This document shows, one piece after another, positions 1 through 11,954 of a stretch of DNA of 64,000 nt (position 1 is its first letter; each line of letters opens with the position of its first letter). The DNA comes from Aplectana chamaeleonis (Eukaryota > Nematoda > Chromadorea > Rhabditida > Cosmocercidae). The translations under genes were made by a program, and so were the position numbers. Where the stretch lies: NCBI GenBank assembly GCA_029168955.1, contig JAPDOI010000208.1, positions 1,193,955 to 1,257,954 on the forward strand. The letters are read 5' to 3'. Under the pieces are notes generated by a model that was not told where the DNA came from, did not search any database, and saw only the letters and a program-made list of their open reading frames with translations.

Positions 1-299
1 ACATATGCTGATTCCCTTATTACAGCTTTCAAAAAATGGCTTAATGTTTCCTTTGCGCGCTTGATTTCGTTTTGATAAGTTTAACGGAGAAGTTTGTGAA
101 ATGGTCGACCACCAAATCGTATTTCTGGTTATTTCACTTAATTTCCCTGCTTTTTAATACTCCAGGCTATCTTACGCCAAATTACTTTTTAAGATATTTC
201 AAGACATTTTTGAAACTTTTTTTTATCATTACCAAATCGTTCCTTTTGCCAGGAAGCTAAATTCTCAGAAATCCTTATACTTAAAGCAGTTATGTCCCG

Positions 300-300
<1 letters not shown>

Positions 301-386
<86 letters not shown>

Positions 387-394
387 TGCATGTG
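301..394. repeat. (TG)n microsatellite
   Basis: An uninterrupted TG dinucleotide run fills about 301-378 and then decays into TATGTGTGTGCATGTG. It lies 210 bp left of the GTGTGCAGGAC minisatellite, which itself begins each unit with GTGTG, so the two could share an origin; that link is only inference. The Cys-Val open frame through it is an artefact of the repeat. Confidence 0.97.
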
Positions 395-604
395 TCCCGC
401 ATATCTTAGGAATGGCCGATCAAAACTTGTATGAAATGGTACCAACATTTAGGTGGGTGCGACATTTATCGATTACCAAAAAATCAGCCCGAGTCACCTC
501 TTACGTGCCTCGGGGCAACCGAGTTTGTCCGTGGAGCGCACTTTTGGCCGTGGGTCATGATAACTTCTGCGAGTCGTCTAGCGATGCAAAAAATGCAGGG
601 CGTC

Positions 605-2053
605 ATAAAAGGAGTGCAGGACCGCAGTGAGGGTGTGCAAGAAGTCATAGAAAGTGTGCAGGACCCTAATCGGAGTGTGCAGGACGTCATAGAAAGTGCG
701 CAGGCCCTAAGTAGGAATGTGCAGGACCCCAGCGGAAGTGTGCAGGACGTCATAGAAAGTGTGGAGGACCCCAGTGGGAGTGTGCAGGACGTCGTAGAAA
801 GTGTGCAGGACCCCAGCGGGAGTATGCACGACGTCATAGAAAGTGTGCAGGACCCCGGTGGAAGTGTGCAGGACATCATAGAAAATGTGCAGGTCTCCAG
901 CGGGAGTGTGCAGGACGTCATTGAAAGTGTACAGGACCCCAAAAGGAAGTGTGCAGGACGTCATAGAAATTGTGCAGGACCCCAGCGGGAGTGTGCAGGA
1001 CATCGTAGAAAATGTGCAGGACCCCAGAGGAAGTGTGCAGGACGTCATAGAAAGTGTGCAGGACCCCGGTGGAAGTGTGCAGGACATCATAGAAAATGTG
1101 CAGGTCTCCAGCGGGAGTGTGCAGGACGTCATTGAAAGTGTACAGGACCCCAAAAGGAAGTGTGCAGGACGTCATAGAAATTGTGCAGGACCCCAGCGGG
1201 AGTGTGCAGGACATCGTAGAAAATGTGCAGGACCCCAGAGGAAGTGTGCAGGACGTCATAGAAAGTGTGCAGGACCCCGGTGGAAGTGTGCAGGACATCA
1301 TAGAAAATGTGCAGGTCTCCAGCGGGAGTGTGCAGGACGTCATTGAAAGTGTACAGGACCCCAAAAGGAAGTGTGCAGGACGTCATAGAAATTGTGCAGG
1401 ACCCCAGCGGGAGTGTGCAGGACATCGTAGAAAATGTGCAGGACCCCAGAGGAAGTGTGCAGGACGTCATAGAAAGTGTGCAGGACCCCGGTGGAAGTGT
1501 GCAGGACATCATAGAAAATGTGCAGGTCTCCAGCGGGAGTGTGCAGGACGTCATTGAAAGTGTACAGGACCCCAAAATGAAGTGTGCAGGACGTCATAGA
1601 ATTTGTGCAGGACCCCAGCGGGAGTGTGCAGGACATCGTAGAAAATGTGCAGGACCCCAGAGGAAGTGTGCAGGACGTCATAGAAAGTGTGCAGGACCCC
1701 GGTGGAGGTGTGCAGGACATCATAGAAAATGTGCAGGTCCCCAGCGGGAGTGTGCAGGACGTCATAGAAATTGTGCAGGACCCCAGCTGGAGTGTGCAGG
1801 ACATAACAGAAAATGTGCAGGTCCTGAGTAGGAGTGCGCAGGACGTCATTGAATGTGTGCAGGACCCCAACGCGAGTGTGCAGCACGTCACAGATAGTGT
1901 GCAGGACCCAAATGGTAGGGTGCAGGACGTCATAGAGGGTGCGCAGGTCCCCAGTGGGAGTGTGCAGGGCGTCATAGAAAATGCACAGGTCACGAGTGGG
2001 AGTGTGCAGGTCATCGAAAGTTAGCAGGACCGCAGTGGGAGTGTGCAGGACGT
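605..2053. repeat. GTGTGCAGGAC minisatellite with 211-bp higher-order blocks
   Basis: The core is a 21-bp subunit, AGTGTGCAGGAC followed by either GTCATAGAA-like or CCCAGCGGG-like nine-mers, so subunits alternate as 42-bp dimers. From about 735 to 1580 a larger block of 211 bp (five dimers plus one base, the extra base lying in GACCCCAAAAGGAAG) recurs nearly perfectly about four times. Subunits at both edges are more diverged. The first 340 bp are open as a heptad-like SVQDVIE/SVQDPSG peptide, but every 211-bp block shifts the frame by one and both strands stay open, so a coding role for the whole array is not supported. The left edge could descend from a coding repeat; I cannot show that. 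Confidence 0.93.
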
Positions 2054-2534
2054 TACCAAGAGTGAAGAATTTGAAAAAGGTTTTTTAAATTTTTAATGCT
2101 AAATCTTAACCTTTTGTGGAGAAGAAAACAGATTAGAAAACATGAATTTTGAGAAGCGTGCGACGCGTTTCGAGATTGACGCAGAACTCCTGAGACATTT
2201 TCTTGCCAGTTTTAGGAAACAAGCAGCAGGTCCACTTCCGCACCTTCTCTGGTCGCCACTCATTGCAAACCGCTCAGTCATTTCGATTCCCTAACTTCCA
2301 AAAACCAGTTTTTTATATGTTGCAAGTCTGAGCTTATCAAAATCTGCACCACAAAAACATAAACAACCACCTTCTAATTTCATTCATTGAGAACAACGGG
2401 CATGACGTTGGTGAACTAGGGAAACATCATATAAAATGAGAATGCGTTTGTCCTTATCATGATAGAGACGGTAAGGCGAGATTAATAGCTTGTGAACTCT
2501 ACAAATTGGAAGAAAGGGCAGTGGGTAGCGACGT
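2054..2534. other. No gene seen
   Basis: AT-rich sequence between the minisatellite and an inverted-repeat element. Short open frames occur on both strands without recognisable protein features, and I see no RNA gene. Confidence 0.5.
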
Positions 2535-2536
2535 AC

Positions 2537-3387
2537 TCTGCCAATTCGAGACTTGATGCTTCGGCGAAAGCGGCCTTTATCACGCTTTGTTATCATAAGG
2601 CATCAAATTCACCTTTAGCGCCGTCATGAAAGCTTATCCGCGCAAAGGGTGAATTTGCTGAGCGGTTGGATATCAGTCAGCGCAAAGCGTGAAAATACCG
2701 CCTGCGCTAACATGTTAATGCATATCAGTTGTTGAGCGGCTGGATACCACTCAGCGCAAAGGGTGAAATTACCGCCGTTGCTGGCATCTCAGAAATTTCT
2801 AAACAAATGAAAACATCCCAGCGAAAACATGATAAAACGAATAATCACGTCTCAATGTGATCACGTCTCAATGTGTTTACTATGAGCACCGCCGGTATAA
2901 AAACAGCCTCATCCCACCAGAGTCCTCATTCGGCATTCTGCTGCCGGCCCTGAAAGGTGACTTCGGGTCACTCTCCGGAGGCCAGCATAATTTTGGTTGC
3001 TGAGAGGATACAGTGGGTATCCTCACGACGGGGGACGAGTTACGCCGGGGTCCGCAGAGGGTGGCTCCTCACCGCAGACCTCGGTGAAGATTACGCTCAT
3101 GTTGCGGACAAGGGGGCTTCCTTGCTGTGGACCTTCAAATTCGTGAAATTTTCGGGGTAAATTCACCCATTTTTCGAGGTTAATTCACCTCATTTTCGGG
3201 GTAAATTGGACCCTCTCTCGCTGCCAGTTCGCACCATTTTCACGGGAAATTCACCTCATTCTCACCTCTCCTAGCGGCTAATTCACCCATACAGTGAATT
3301 TAGCGCGGCAAATTAAGACTTCATGCCGACTTGTACATGAGCATCAAGTCTCTTTTGCTGCGGCATCAAGTCTCGAATTGGCAGAGT
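2537..3387. repeat. Inverted-repeat element, about 0.85 kb
   Basis: A 24-bp stretch at 2537-2560 (starting CTCTGCCAATTCGAG) is repeated as its exact reverse complement at 3364-3387. Inside the left half are two imperfect direct repeats of about 42 bp (around 2659 and 2734) built on GAGCGG-TGGATA and CAGCGCAAAG-GTGAAA. A TATAAAA box at about 2895 precedes a GC-rich stretch (2950-3140) rich in short hairpins, for example GAGGATAC/GTATCCTC around 2996-3020. It looks like a non-autonomous DNA transposon or fold-back; no transposase is encoded. Exact ends and any target-site duplication are not resolved. Confidence 0.55.
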
Positions 3388-3817
3388 AAGGGAAGGAAGT
3401 GCAGAAGGGGTTGTGAATTTTATGCCGGTAGCAACCGACGATTTACTGCTGGCTTCTTATGTTTTGCTTTTTGATCCCACATTGTGATACCCCCACGGCC
3501 TGCTGTAAATGTACGGCACCCTGCTCTGCTCAGGAGAGTCCATACCTACGTACAGCAACTTTCGGTTAGATGGAAGTCAGTCACCACCGTTCTAACTAAC
3601 TAATCCGTCTCAGATAGTTGGCTCACGCAAAAGTTTCTGTGAGCGAAAACTTCGCTAGGTCTCGCTAGTTTCACATATTTTCCCCAAAGGTTCCCTTTCT
3701 GACTTCAATTTTCTTCAACGATTTCCAATTTGGAATGATGAAACATCTAACAGACGATATTGTGGTATGAGTACAGTCTTTGAAACCTATGACTTACAAC
3801 CATAAAAAAAGAAAACT

Positions 3818-4145
3818 TATTGCCGCAATCGGTGCAAAATGTGAAAAATCGATATTATTGATCAATAATATTTGATCTTGCATGATGAGAAGATTTTCTC
3901 AAACAAATGACTTAGAGCCAACAACAATCGAAAATCATTGCGGCTTCTTGTGCAACAGGCGGAAAAAAATCAATATTATCGATTGGTATTATCGATAATG
4001 ACTGATGAGCAAAATTCCTCAACCAAATAAACCAATCCCAAGAGCAATCACCACTCCTCGCCGCAATATGTGCAAAGAAGCGCAAAAATCGATAATATGG
4101 ATTATCGATCGATGACGTGTCATGAGTAAGAATTCTGACAAGTTC
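3818..4145. repeat. Three diverged tandem copies of an about 119-bp AT-rich unit
   Basis: Copies begin near 3818, 3937 and 4056. Each runs GCCGCAATnnGTGCAAA, then AAAAATCGATAnTAT, a TATCGAT-rich palindromic stretch, TGATGAG, an AATTCTCAA-like block and a CAAnAGCAATC tail. The central part of each copy can form a short ATCGAT-type hairpin. Copies have diverged by substitutions and small indels, so the duplication is not recent. No coding potential is seen. Confidence 0.7.
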
Positions 4146-4421
4146 AGTACTTACCTCCGACGATTTGTATTGATTGGCTGCAAATTCACCCACACACCCA
4201 GGTCTCCACAGCCGCAGCAGAAAAAAGCAGTTTCCGTGCTCCATGGCTAATTTAGTATGTAAACCCACGATTTTGAGGTACCCTTCAAAGTAAAGGTATC
4301 GAGTTCAAATTGGAACAGGAGCGACCTGCATCCAATTCCAGCCTCCTATCCTGAAATGAGCTCCCTAGCTCAATTTTAACTGGTAGCACAAGATCGTGAA
4401 CGCCGCCTGAAAAAAAGGAGA

Positions 4422-5026
4422 TTAAAGGCATCGTACACGATGAAAACCATATTTGGGTTTTTGATGTTTACGTGTTGTACTATCCCTATAGTGACTAACG
4501 GTAGCAAAACGCCCCCTCAAAAACATCAACTTTTTGAGAAAAACCTATTTTTAGAAAGTTCATAGCAAATTTGAATTTCGCGCCGGCAACAACTTGTGAT
4601 AGTTGCGCAGAGAATGCAAGGAACAGTTTTACGCTTCGTTCCTCGGCGCAGCGTTAGAAGCAATTCATCGAGGATGCCGCTCAACTACGACTTCAGCGAA
4701 ATTAAAATGGGCTACCCACCTACTGCGTCCAGTGCTGCCGGCTCCTTTCGATCGATGCCGAATTCGAAATCGACTAGCGTGTGTATTGCGTCCTACGACG
4801 CGTCAAGGCACGCCCGCCGTCAGCAACCCAGGAGTTTTGTTTCTTGTAACAGCGGATCGACCCCAAGGCCGGCCCCCCAAACCCAGGAAGCCATTTTGAG
4901 GTAAGCGAATCTCCACTCAGAGACGGTTTTGTAACTCCAAACTTTCTGAGTGACATTGTCATGGCCCACTAGTCCGAATGAACGCGTAAACCCAAATTCG
5001 GTTTTCATCGTGGACGATGCCTTTAA
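4422..5026. mobile_element. MITE, TTAAAGGCATCGTAC family, copy 1
   Basis: The left end reads TTAAAGGCATCGTACACGAT and the right end is its near reverse complement, ending ATGCCTTTAA. The interior (for example CCCTATAGTGACTAA-GGTAGC and GAATTTCGCGCCGGCA) is clearly homologous and colinear with the element at 30853-31397, which defines a dispersed family of about 550-600 bp. There is no transposase; TA- or TTA-type target sites fit the TTAA ends. The short open frames here are not conserved in the second copy. Confidence 0.85.
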
Positions 5027-6630
5027 CAGAGAAAACATGCGGTTTTTCAAAACTTTCTCAAATCCTAGGAAACCATCCTAAACCATTTTTGAGCATTATA
5101 TACTACTTATTGCGCTTTTTTAAATGCAATTTAGAGCTAATTTCTGCCTTCACCCTGAACTTAGATTTCGAAAAACGGGTTGCGCGCGTGGCCAGTTCAA
5201 AAACAATTCTGGTGCGCGCTTGGCGCGCACCACAATTTTAAACATTGAAGTCAATTATGGAAAACTGTCAAAAAATACGTGTGAAATGAGAAAAAACCAT
5301 GAATATCAAGGAAAAATCCGCAAGATCAGCTGATGAGGGGTGAGCGCGGAGGCTCGCACGAAACCGATGCGTCGCGTGTCAGCAGCTGGAGTCCGCAATG
5401 GCACACACTAAATTCAACCCCGAATTAAAGGATAGGTAATCAAATACATGACTATTCAAAAGTTGAAGAGGCTCCACAGTTTGGCGAAATGCTTCAAGTC
5501 GGTCGGTTCCATTTCATGCTCGCCTTTGTCCCCTCACCTCCCACATTGTCAATCTCCAAGTTTCTTGGCACGCATTGGTGGCCGGCTTGCCGAGGCTACC
5601 ACTACTGACTGTAGTGTGTCGGTGTCGGATTAATACGTACTTTTTACGTGGCGCCGACAACATCGCAAACCACATCCGTCGGCCATCCACACGACAATCC
5701 AGTCTCTCCTTGCTGCCCGTTCATTACGTTCTTAGACGATTTTTCACACCTGCAGTGTGTGATTTCGCATGTAACAGAATCAGACAGAAACACCTTTCCG
5801 TGGTTGTCAGTGGTATTTTCAAATAAGGATCGATTCTCACACATATGTATGGGCTTTCATTCGTTCCACAATCTTATTCATGTTTCATTCGTATTCAGAA
5901 GCGCATGACGGCAGCATCAATATCGCATCATCGACACTCTTCCACCGTTTTGGAGATAAATGTGTGTCTTTATTCCAACATCCTGCTCCTCACATCTCCA
6001 TTTTACATTGAATCGACTTTGCAGACAGAAGAAATAACTTTTGAAAATGTCTGGCTACTGCAACCCAGTTCAATGTGGATATCATGCTGTCCAACATATA
6101 GAGCTTGAACAATCAATACCTATGTTGACAACAGTGGTTCAACACCTCTCGCAGCGTTAGCCTGCCGCAAGAAAGGGCCATTGGGGTTCTAGGCTAGTTA
6201 TAGGGTTGCTCTGGCAGGTTGCGGCTGTATGGGGAGGTGAGTGAGCCTGCTTGAAAGGGGTCACAGCCATAGCACGCACTCTTGAGAACGGGGTGACCCT
6301 CACGATCATGTAGATAATAATTATACGACCAAGAGCAATATGACTGACTGTTGGCGGTTGGCATGGTAGGCTTAAAATCTTTTAGCCTACGGAACCTGCC
6401 GTTGACTCTTGGAGATCGTTAAACAGACACGTTTCCAAAACACATTTCCCTTCCTATCCTGTAGTTTTCCGGTCGCAACAAGCTGGCTGCAGATGGTCTA
6501 ATGAAGTTTTGGAAGCGCCATCAGAACTAGTGGGGCAGTTGGACTTCAATGGTCCATTGCAGTCCTACTCAGCTAATTTGATGAGTCTCGCATGAAACCT
6601 TAGGTCTACTAGTATTATGCTAAACCTCGC
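5027..6630. other. No gene seen
   Basis: About 1.6 kb of unique-looking sequence. Open frames of 60-90 codons overlap on both strands at 5450-6110 without motifs or exon-like splice signals that I can defend. A short imperfect inverted repeat (GCCTGCCGCAAG versus GGCAGGTTGCGG) lies at about 6159-6227. Confidence 0.45.
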
Positions 6631-6633
6631 TTG

Positions 6634-7175
6634 GTGCACACAAATACATTTTACCTCAATGATAAAAGGACATGGTGCGGTTGCGGTCAACACACTAGGA
6701 CTACGGTGGAAACCTGGCATTCCGCCAGATTTCGTCATCGATCGTCACCACAGCTAACACTCTGGGTGAGCTACTGTTTTTTTTTCTTGCTTGTTGTTTT
6801 TGTTTCTGACTCTTTAAATAATGCAACTAGGGGTTTGTCCTGGTGCGTGAGGAGATTTAGCCGTTTGTTCGGGCTTTGAAGTGTCTTTTTCTCAAAATGC
6901 CACTTTAAAACTGAAAAAAATGGCAAATTCCCGTGGCACACATAGAAAAAGCCCCTCTTCGCAATATTATAAGATTCAGAAACAAAAACGAAGCAGAAAC
7001 AAGAGTGAAAAAATACGAAAAACAGTATCACACCCTGGATATCAGCTGTGGTTTCGATCGATGACGAAATCTGGCAAAGCTCCAGGTTTCCATCGTAGTT
7101 TTGGTGTGTCGACCGCAAGCGCACCATGTCCTTTTAACAGTGCGGTAAACTGTAAACATAAAGTGTGTCCGAATC
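6634..7175. repeat. Fold-back element with long arms
   Basis: About 160 bp at 6634-6795 is repeated as an imperfect reverse complement at about 7015-7175. Both arms share AAAAGGACATGGTGCG, GATTTCGTCATCGATCG and CACAGCT blocks. The AT-rich centre holds poly-T and poly-A tracts that also mirror each other. The matching open frames on opposite strands (both reading a CGCGQHT/CACGRHT-like peptide) are a by-product of the inverted duplication. This is a MITE or fold-back type repeat with no enzyme gene. Confidence 0.8.
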
Positions 7176-7390
7176 AGACTGTTTGTGCACGCCTTTGCCG
7201 TGAGTGTCGAGCGGCCGTCACGAATGCATTTTCGGTCTAATCTTTGCATGACTTGAACACGGATGACTGGAATGTTATTTACTATCTGTCTGGTGTTCCT
7301 GCTTATCGACTCACAGGTCCGAAAAATGCTTTGACGACGGCCGCTCAACACGCTCGCGGACCACATGGGCGGATAGTCCCATTCGGACAG
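7167..7390. repeat. Second fold-back, GTCCGAAT ends
   Basis: Ends GTCCGAAT (7167) and ATTCGGAC (about 7381-7388) are inverted. Inner arms share GAGCGGCCGTC and AAAGCATTTTTCGGAC-like blocks (7206-7240 versus 7316-7350). It abuts the preceding fold-back and is followed at 7400 by GATCGCACTGATACCTTGCG, a segment also found in inverted form at 29296-29371. Confidence 0.7.
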
Positions 7391-8124
7391 ATTTTATCGT
7401 CAGCACGGATCGCACTGATACCTTGCGCTCCTTATTCTGCGTTGGCGCAAACTCGCTGGACGTATGTGTGCACAACATGTGTGCTCCGAACCTTCGCCAA
7501 CACACAATATGGAATTTAAAGTAATAGTGTGATTCGTGCCAATTGCACACTTTATCAGAACGAATCCCTGTGAGGTATACGGCCAGTAGCATACATGAAA
7601 ATCTGGCCACATAATGGGCGTATTCGTATTAACTTGAAATCTGATTAGAAGTTTTTGAAAAAAAATGGCGAATCCGAAAACCGGTAATCCCGTCAGAGGT
7701 ACATAATTTGAAGGTGCGATTGTACGGCCGACAGGATCAAGCGAGGCTGCACCGCGACACCACGAGAGGGAGAGAGTTGTACCAGTTTCTTGTAAAGAAA
7801 TAATTTTTTAGGGGGTCCAAAGCAATCTGGCCGGAAAATTTTCAGAAACGGTTCATAAACTGAATTAGGCCTATCGAACCAAACCTCAAGATATTTTCCA
7901 GTTTTACATATCTAAATTTGGTATTTAAACAGGTGATTAACAGAAAAATCGACAGTCGAAGTGAATCACTAAAACCTTCAAATTTTTCGGTCACCAAGGC
8001 ATGGAGTTACAGCTTCGCCGAACGACCCGTTTGGCCCTGCCGACGTACCGGATGAAAATTCGATAGGAATGAATTGTTCGGTGTGTTTAGTGCAACCAAA
8101 ACTCGGATAAAACCGGTACAGAAG

Positions 8125-8580
8125 TTGAAGGCAGTGTTCACGATAAACTTCACTTCCGATATCTCTATGGTTTACGGAAGTTCTGGTGCCCTATATAGCA
8201 AGGCATGCTTGAAAAGGACACGAAAGACGCGTTTTTGAGCCAAAATAGGCCTTCCCTTGTTTACGTTGGTTTTTGAGCGTGGAGGAATTGACCGCTAGAA
8301 GGATGATACCTATCAGTGCAATGAAGCAAACAGCTCACTTATCAGCACTCACTTCACTTGATCATTCCTCATCATCCGAGTCTTCATTTGTGCCTTTTGA
8401 GGGGCGGATCTGGGGCCCGGGGCGTGTCTGGGGCACCAAAACGCTTGTTCGTAGCCGTTATTTTGCAACTCCGGGCTCGTTTTCTACCGTTCCTTTGGCC
8501 TTGGGAGCCTAGGATCCTTCTCCCCTATCATTTCACTGTGGAAAGTCAACAAGGATGAACATCGTGAACACTGCCTTTAA
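8125..8580. mobile_element. MITE, AAAGGCAGTGTTCACGAT family
   Basis: The left end reads GAAGGCAGTGTTCACGATAA and the right end ATCGTGAACACTGCCTTTAA, an almost perfect terminal inverted repeat of about 20 bp over 456 bp. The same termini bound the elements at 13740-14217, 24052-24542 and 29693-30247. No transposase is present. The small frame at 8273-8512 is not a gene that I can support. Confidence 0.85.
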
Positions 8581-10540
8581 ACGAAATTCTGTGAACATCG
8601 CAATCAAACTGCCTCGCTAAAAACGCTAGAAATGTTAGAATGGACTTTCAAAGTTCTTTTTGGATTTTAGTCCGAATTACCCGATTGGTTATATGGAATT
8701 TGATTCAACAAAACTTTTGGTTTTGGAAACTATCTGTTATCCGAAAATGTCTTGCGCTGGTGTTCAATTTACAAATGTATTCTCCACTGCACATTTCGCA
8801 ATAGCCTAAATCCAGTCCAACGCGATTTTTTTGTTGGATGGAATGTACTAACAAAAACCGATAGTCCGCGATTGTTGAAGGAAGCTACGACTCCCAGTTC
8901 TGTAGCACACTCTTTAGCCATTTTCCCTACCATGTTGCACAGCTTACCCGCTAACTTCGCACTTAATCCACCCTCAGGGGTTCAGCGCCTGTCTGATCCT
9001 CCTGAACTTCTGGCTTTGACCCTACACCCTCACCGTGGTCATACTATTCTTTCGTTAGACCACGTGTTTTACCACAATATGGTAATGATATTCAGTGTTT
9101 TGTCCGCCTCGTCGTGTGTTGTCAGACACGTTTTATCAAGCGACGTGCACCTCATACAACAAGCAACCCCAGCCGGCCAGTCAGCTCGGACAGCCAACCC
9201 CTTCCCACTATACCACCGCCACACTAACAGAAACCCAGTCACTTTAGTGCGATTGTTGAGTAGTCTGTGTAATAACTCCGCTTTTCCGGCACGTAAGGTT
9301 CAGCTTCCTCTAAATTGTTTGATCTAGCGCTTTCGCATCTTCCAAAAAATCTGTTTTTCAATTTTTTCTAACAAAGTTTGGGTAACAGTTTTATGTCGAT
9401 TCGAATGTCGAGTCAATCCGAATATTCCAGATTTCGGATATTCATTTGACTGTTTTTTTTTTCGGAAATCTGTTGTTTTGATTCCCCAAATGGCTTTCAA
9501 CACTTCCAAATTCGGCACACCAGCAATGCATTCTCTCTCTACACCTTGTTTGGACACTTCAAATAAGTTCATCTCCAGGTTCTTGATGTCTGCGCTAGAG
9601 CCATTTTCAATTATGGCTTTCATAGACGGAGCTACGAAACATCAATAGGGTAATGAAGTTTTTGCGCTGAATTGATAATCCCTCTCGCTTCTCCACTGAG
9701 ATAAGAACATCCGGTCCTTTGCAAATGATTAACCTCTAGAAGTCGGTGTCTTGCTTTGTATTTTCATGAAAAATCTGCAGAAGAGCGGTCATATGTAGCT
9801 TGCGAAATCTATTATAATTTTGTTCGTGTCTCTGTGAAAACTTCAAAATAGGTGCTCTGCTCGAAACAAAAATCTATTTCTATTTAGGTACAAAAATTTA
9901 GTATTCATATTTTTTTTAGGAGGGTAGTTGTTTGTTCACTTATCAGTGAGCGTGTGTCATATGCCCTCGAGGGTAACTATAGCAGTACATTTGAGTAAAA
10001 ATTATTTGATAGCCTAAAAAATAAATCTGTGTCGGTGCGAAGAGTGATGGCTTCTTCGGCTTGTTAATTAACAGTTCAGCGAAACATTTTGACCACATAT
10101 TCTTTATGAGAAGCAACCCAGTTTCACGTGCCCTCGCCACGCACCTTCTGAAAAAAAAAAACTAAAAAAGGCATGGCAAGAAAAAGAGCATTCAATGCCT
10201 GGTTAGGCTATTTGCTGTATTATGCCCTGCAATGGTGGCTTTAGCAAAACGTTTATCGCGTGCGGACAAGGCGCGATCACTTCAGCGGCTCATGCGGCGT
10301 CGGAAACACATCCGGCCACCGGGGCTTCAACCGCGCGCGACGATCTACCTCCGACGTCCCGTAAACCCACTGGACTGAATTATACGAGAAGACTCTATGT
10401 ATGCGGCGCTATTGACTTCTTGAAGGTCATCCACGATCGTTTATCTGCAATCTCTGGATGGGAGAACCCGCGAAGCTGACGGCAGTGATTCTCCTCAATA
10501 TCATATATCCTCTGTTTCCGAGTAAGATTTATTTCCGGTA
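8581..10540. other. No gene supported; one 191-codon open frame
   Basis: The 8752-9327 (+) frame is the longest non-repeat open frame left of 13 kb, but it has no recognisable domain, a low-complexity Leu/Ser/Pro/His make-up and no splice context that ties it to a gene. The rest is AT-rich with short overlapping frames on both strands. If it is an exon, RNA reads across it would show it. Confidence 0.4.
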
Positions 10541-10545
10541 ATCGC

Positions 10546-10650
10546 GTGTGTCTGCGCGCGTACGCTGCGTCTCCTTCTCTCCACACTTTCTCGCTGTCTC
10601 TACCCTCGCTCCGCACAAACGCGCGAGGGAACACAGTGAATCTGTCTCAA
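10546..10650. repeat. Dispersed about 105-bp repeat, copy 1
   Basis: The segment from GCGCGTACGCTGCGTCTCC to about CAAAACC matches 12481-12585 in the same orientation. Shared blocks are TCTCCTTCTC, CACACT-TCTCGCT, CCTCGCTCC and GCAACACAGTGAA (with single changes). It is probably a short interspersed remnant; there is no coding signal. Confidence 0.65.
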
Positions 10651-11104
10651 AACCAGAGGGTATACATATTCCTGATACGGGAAGAAATTTTCGTTTTCAA
10701 CTGGTATGATAGCTTTATCATAGGAGTTTAGCTGTTGTTCCTAAGAAAACAATGATGATAAGAATGGAGATGATTAGATAAATAAGTGCCCGCAAAATTT
10801 AAATAAAAAGTTTGGTGCCCTGAAGTCACTGGATAACGAAGATATGATAGAAAGTGTCTTCTAGAGAATTTTATGGAAAATGCGAACTTATCCCGTTCAT
10901 GAAATCCCATTAGCCCGTTGCGTTGTGTTGAACTCGCAGATAATCCTTTGAGAACATTATCGGGCTCAATCTAATCTTCACTCCCATTTAGGAACTCTCC
11001 TAAAAATCGGAGCATAAAAACCATACCGCTTTGAAGTCACAGCAGGTTAAAGGTTCGCTGAAAAAAAAACGAAGATGTCAAAAAAGTGGGACCTCTCTGG
11101 CTCC

Positions 11105-11515
11105 GTCCATACGTGGCGAGAGCATGCGATTACGCAAAATCGATGGTCATCGTGGGCACGCGACTCGCTAGCCGCTCACAGGCGCTCCTTCTCGCGCGCC
11201 CTCGCCCGCTCGCTTACGCCAGCACCACGAAACACGAAGCAAGTCTCAAGCTGACTGCTTCCTCACTAAAGCAGGTGGCACTAGACCTGTAGCAAAACTA
11301 CTGCCCTTCTTTTCCATAATCCCACCACGGAAGTCGAAATCATTTGCCGTTGCGCCGACTCGAGCGGTTGATCACCCGATCAAACGTTTTCAATCGAATC
11401 AACACGAGGTAGGGGGTGTTTGCCTGTGTTCATTTGCGCGCACAGGCTGCTCCGGCGTTGAGGAGCGTCGAGAGGCGCACAACAGCGGGAACGCCCGCTC
11501 TCGCCACGTATGGAC
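11105..11515. repeat. Inverted-repeat pair, 19-bp perfect arms
   Basis: GTCCATACGTGGCGAGAGC at 11105-11123 is exactly reverse-complemented at 11497-11515. GC-rich flanks of both arms (GAGCGTCG, GGCGCTCC) also partly mirror each other. It probably marks another fold-back transposon of about 0.4 kb; the outer boundaries are not resolved. Confidence 0.6.
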
Positions 11516-11954
11516 GCTGCCTCTCTGCGCTCCATCGTTTTTGCTCTACATCGCCACCACGACAGTTTCCTCCTTTTTTGGAGCTTGGATGTAACTCCAT
11601 TAGAAGTGAATCTCTCAAAGCCAAACTTAAGGAATTCATCAGATGCTGTCGGAGAACTCTATTCGAAGTGAAAAGTCAGATAAGGGTTCTCGTGTTAGCG
11701 ATGCCTTCAAAGGTGTTAAGCCCGTTACTATCTTTTTTTTTTGGAATTCTTTGCTGTCGCTGTGTTCGCATCATAGGTCGCTCACACACGTCCATAGCGG
11801 CGTGACGGGGTAGCGTGATATTTGTAAGCATTGATCGAAATAAGTATACTCGCATCCGAAGCGTGTGTTGCTTTATCGCATAGCTTCGATGAGGGTATAA
11901 ATGGCGTTCAGGCCGGGATCATACTTCTCGCGACAAGCGACGACGAAAGTGCAT

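Noticed and set aside
431..2024. SVQD-repeat protein genes in the minisatellite
   Set aside because: The 211-bp block shifts frame each time, all frames of both strands stay open, and no start, splice or non-repeat domain is seen.
2950..3150. U6-like snRNA
   Set aside because: Only short strings (CAAATTCGTGAA, CAGCAT, GATACAG) resemble U6; their spacing and the rest do not match.
8752..9327. 191-codon frame as a gene
   Set aside because: No domain, low-complexity composition and no supporting splice context; left as unsupported.
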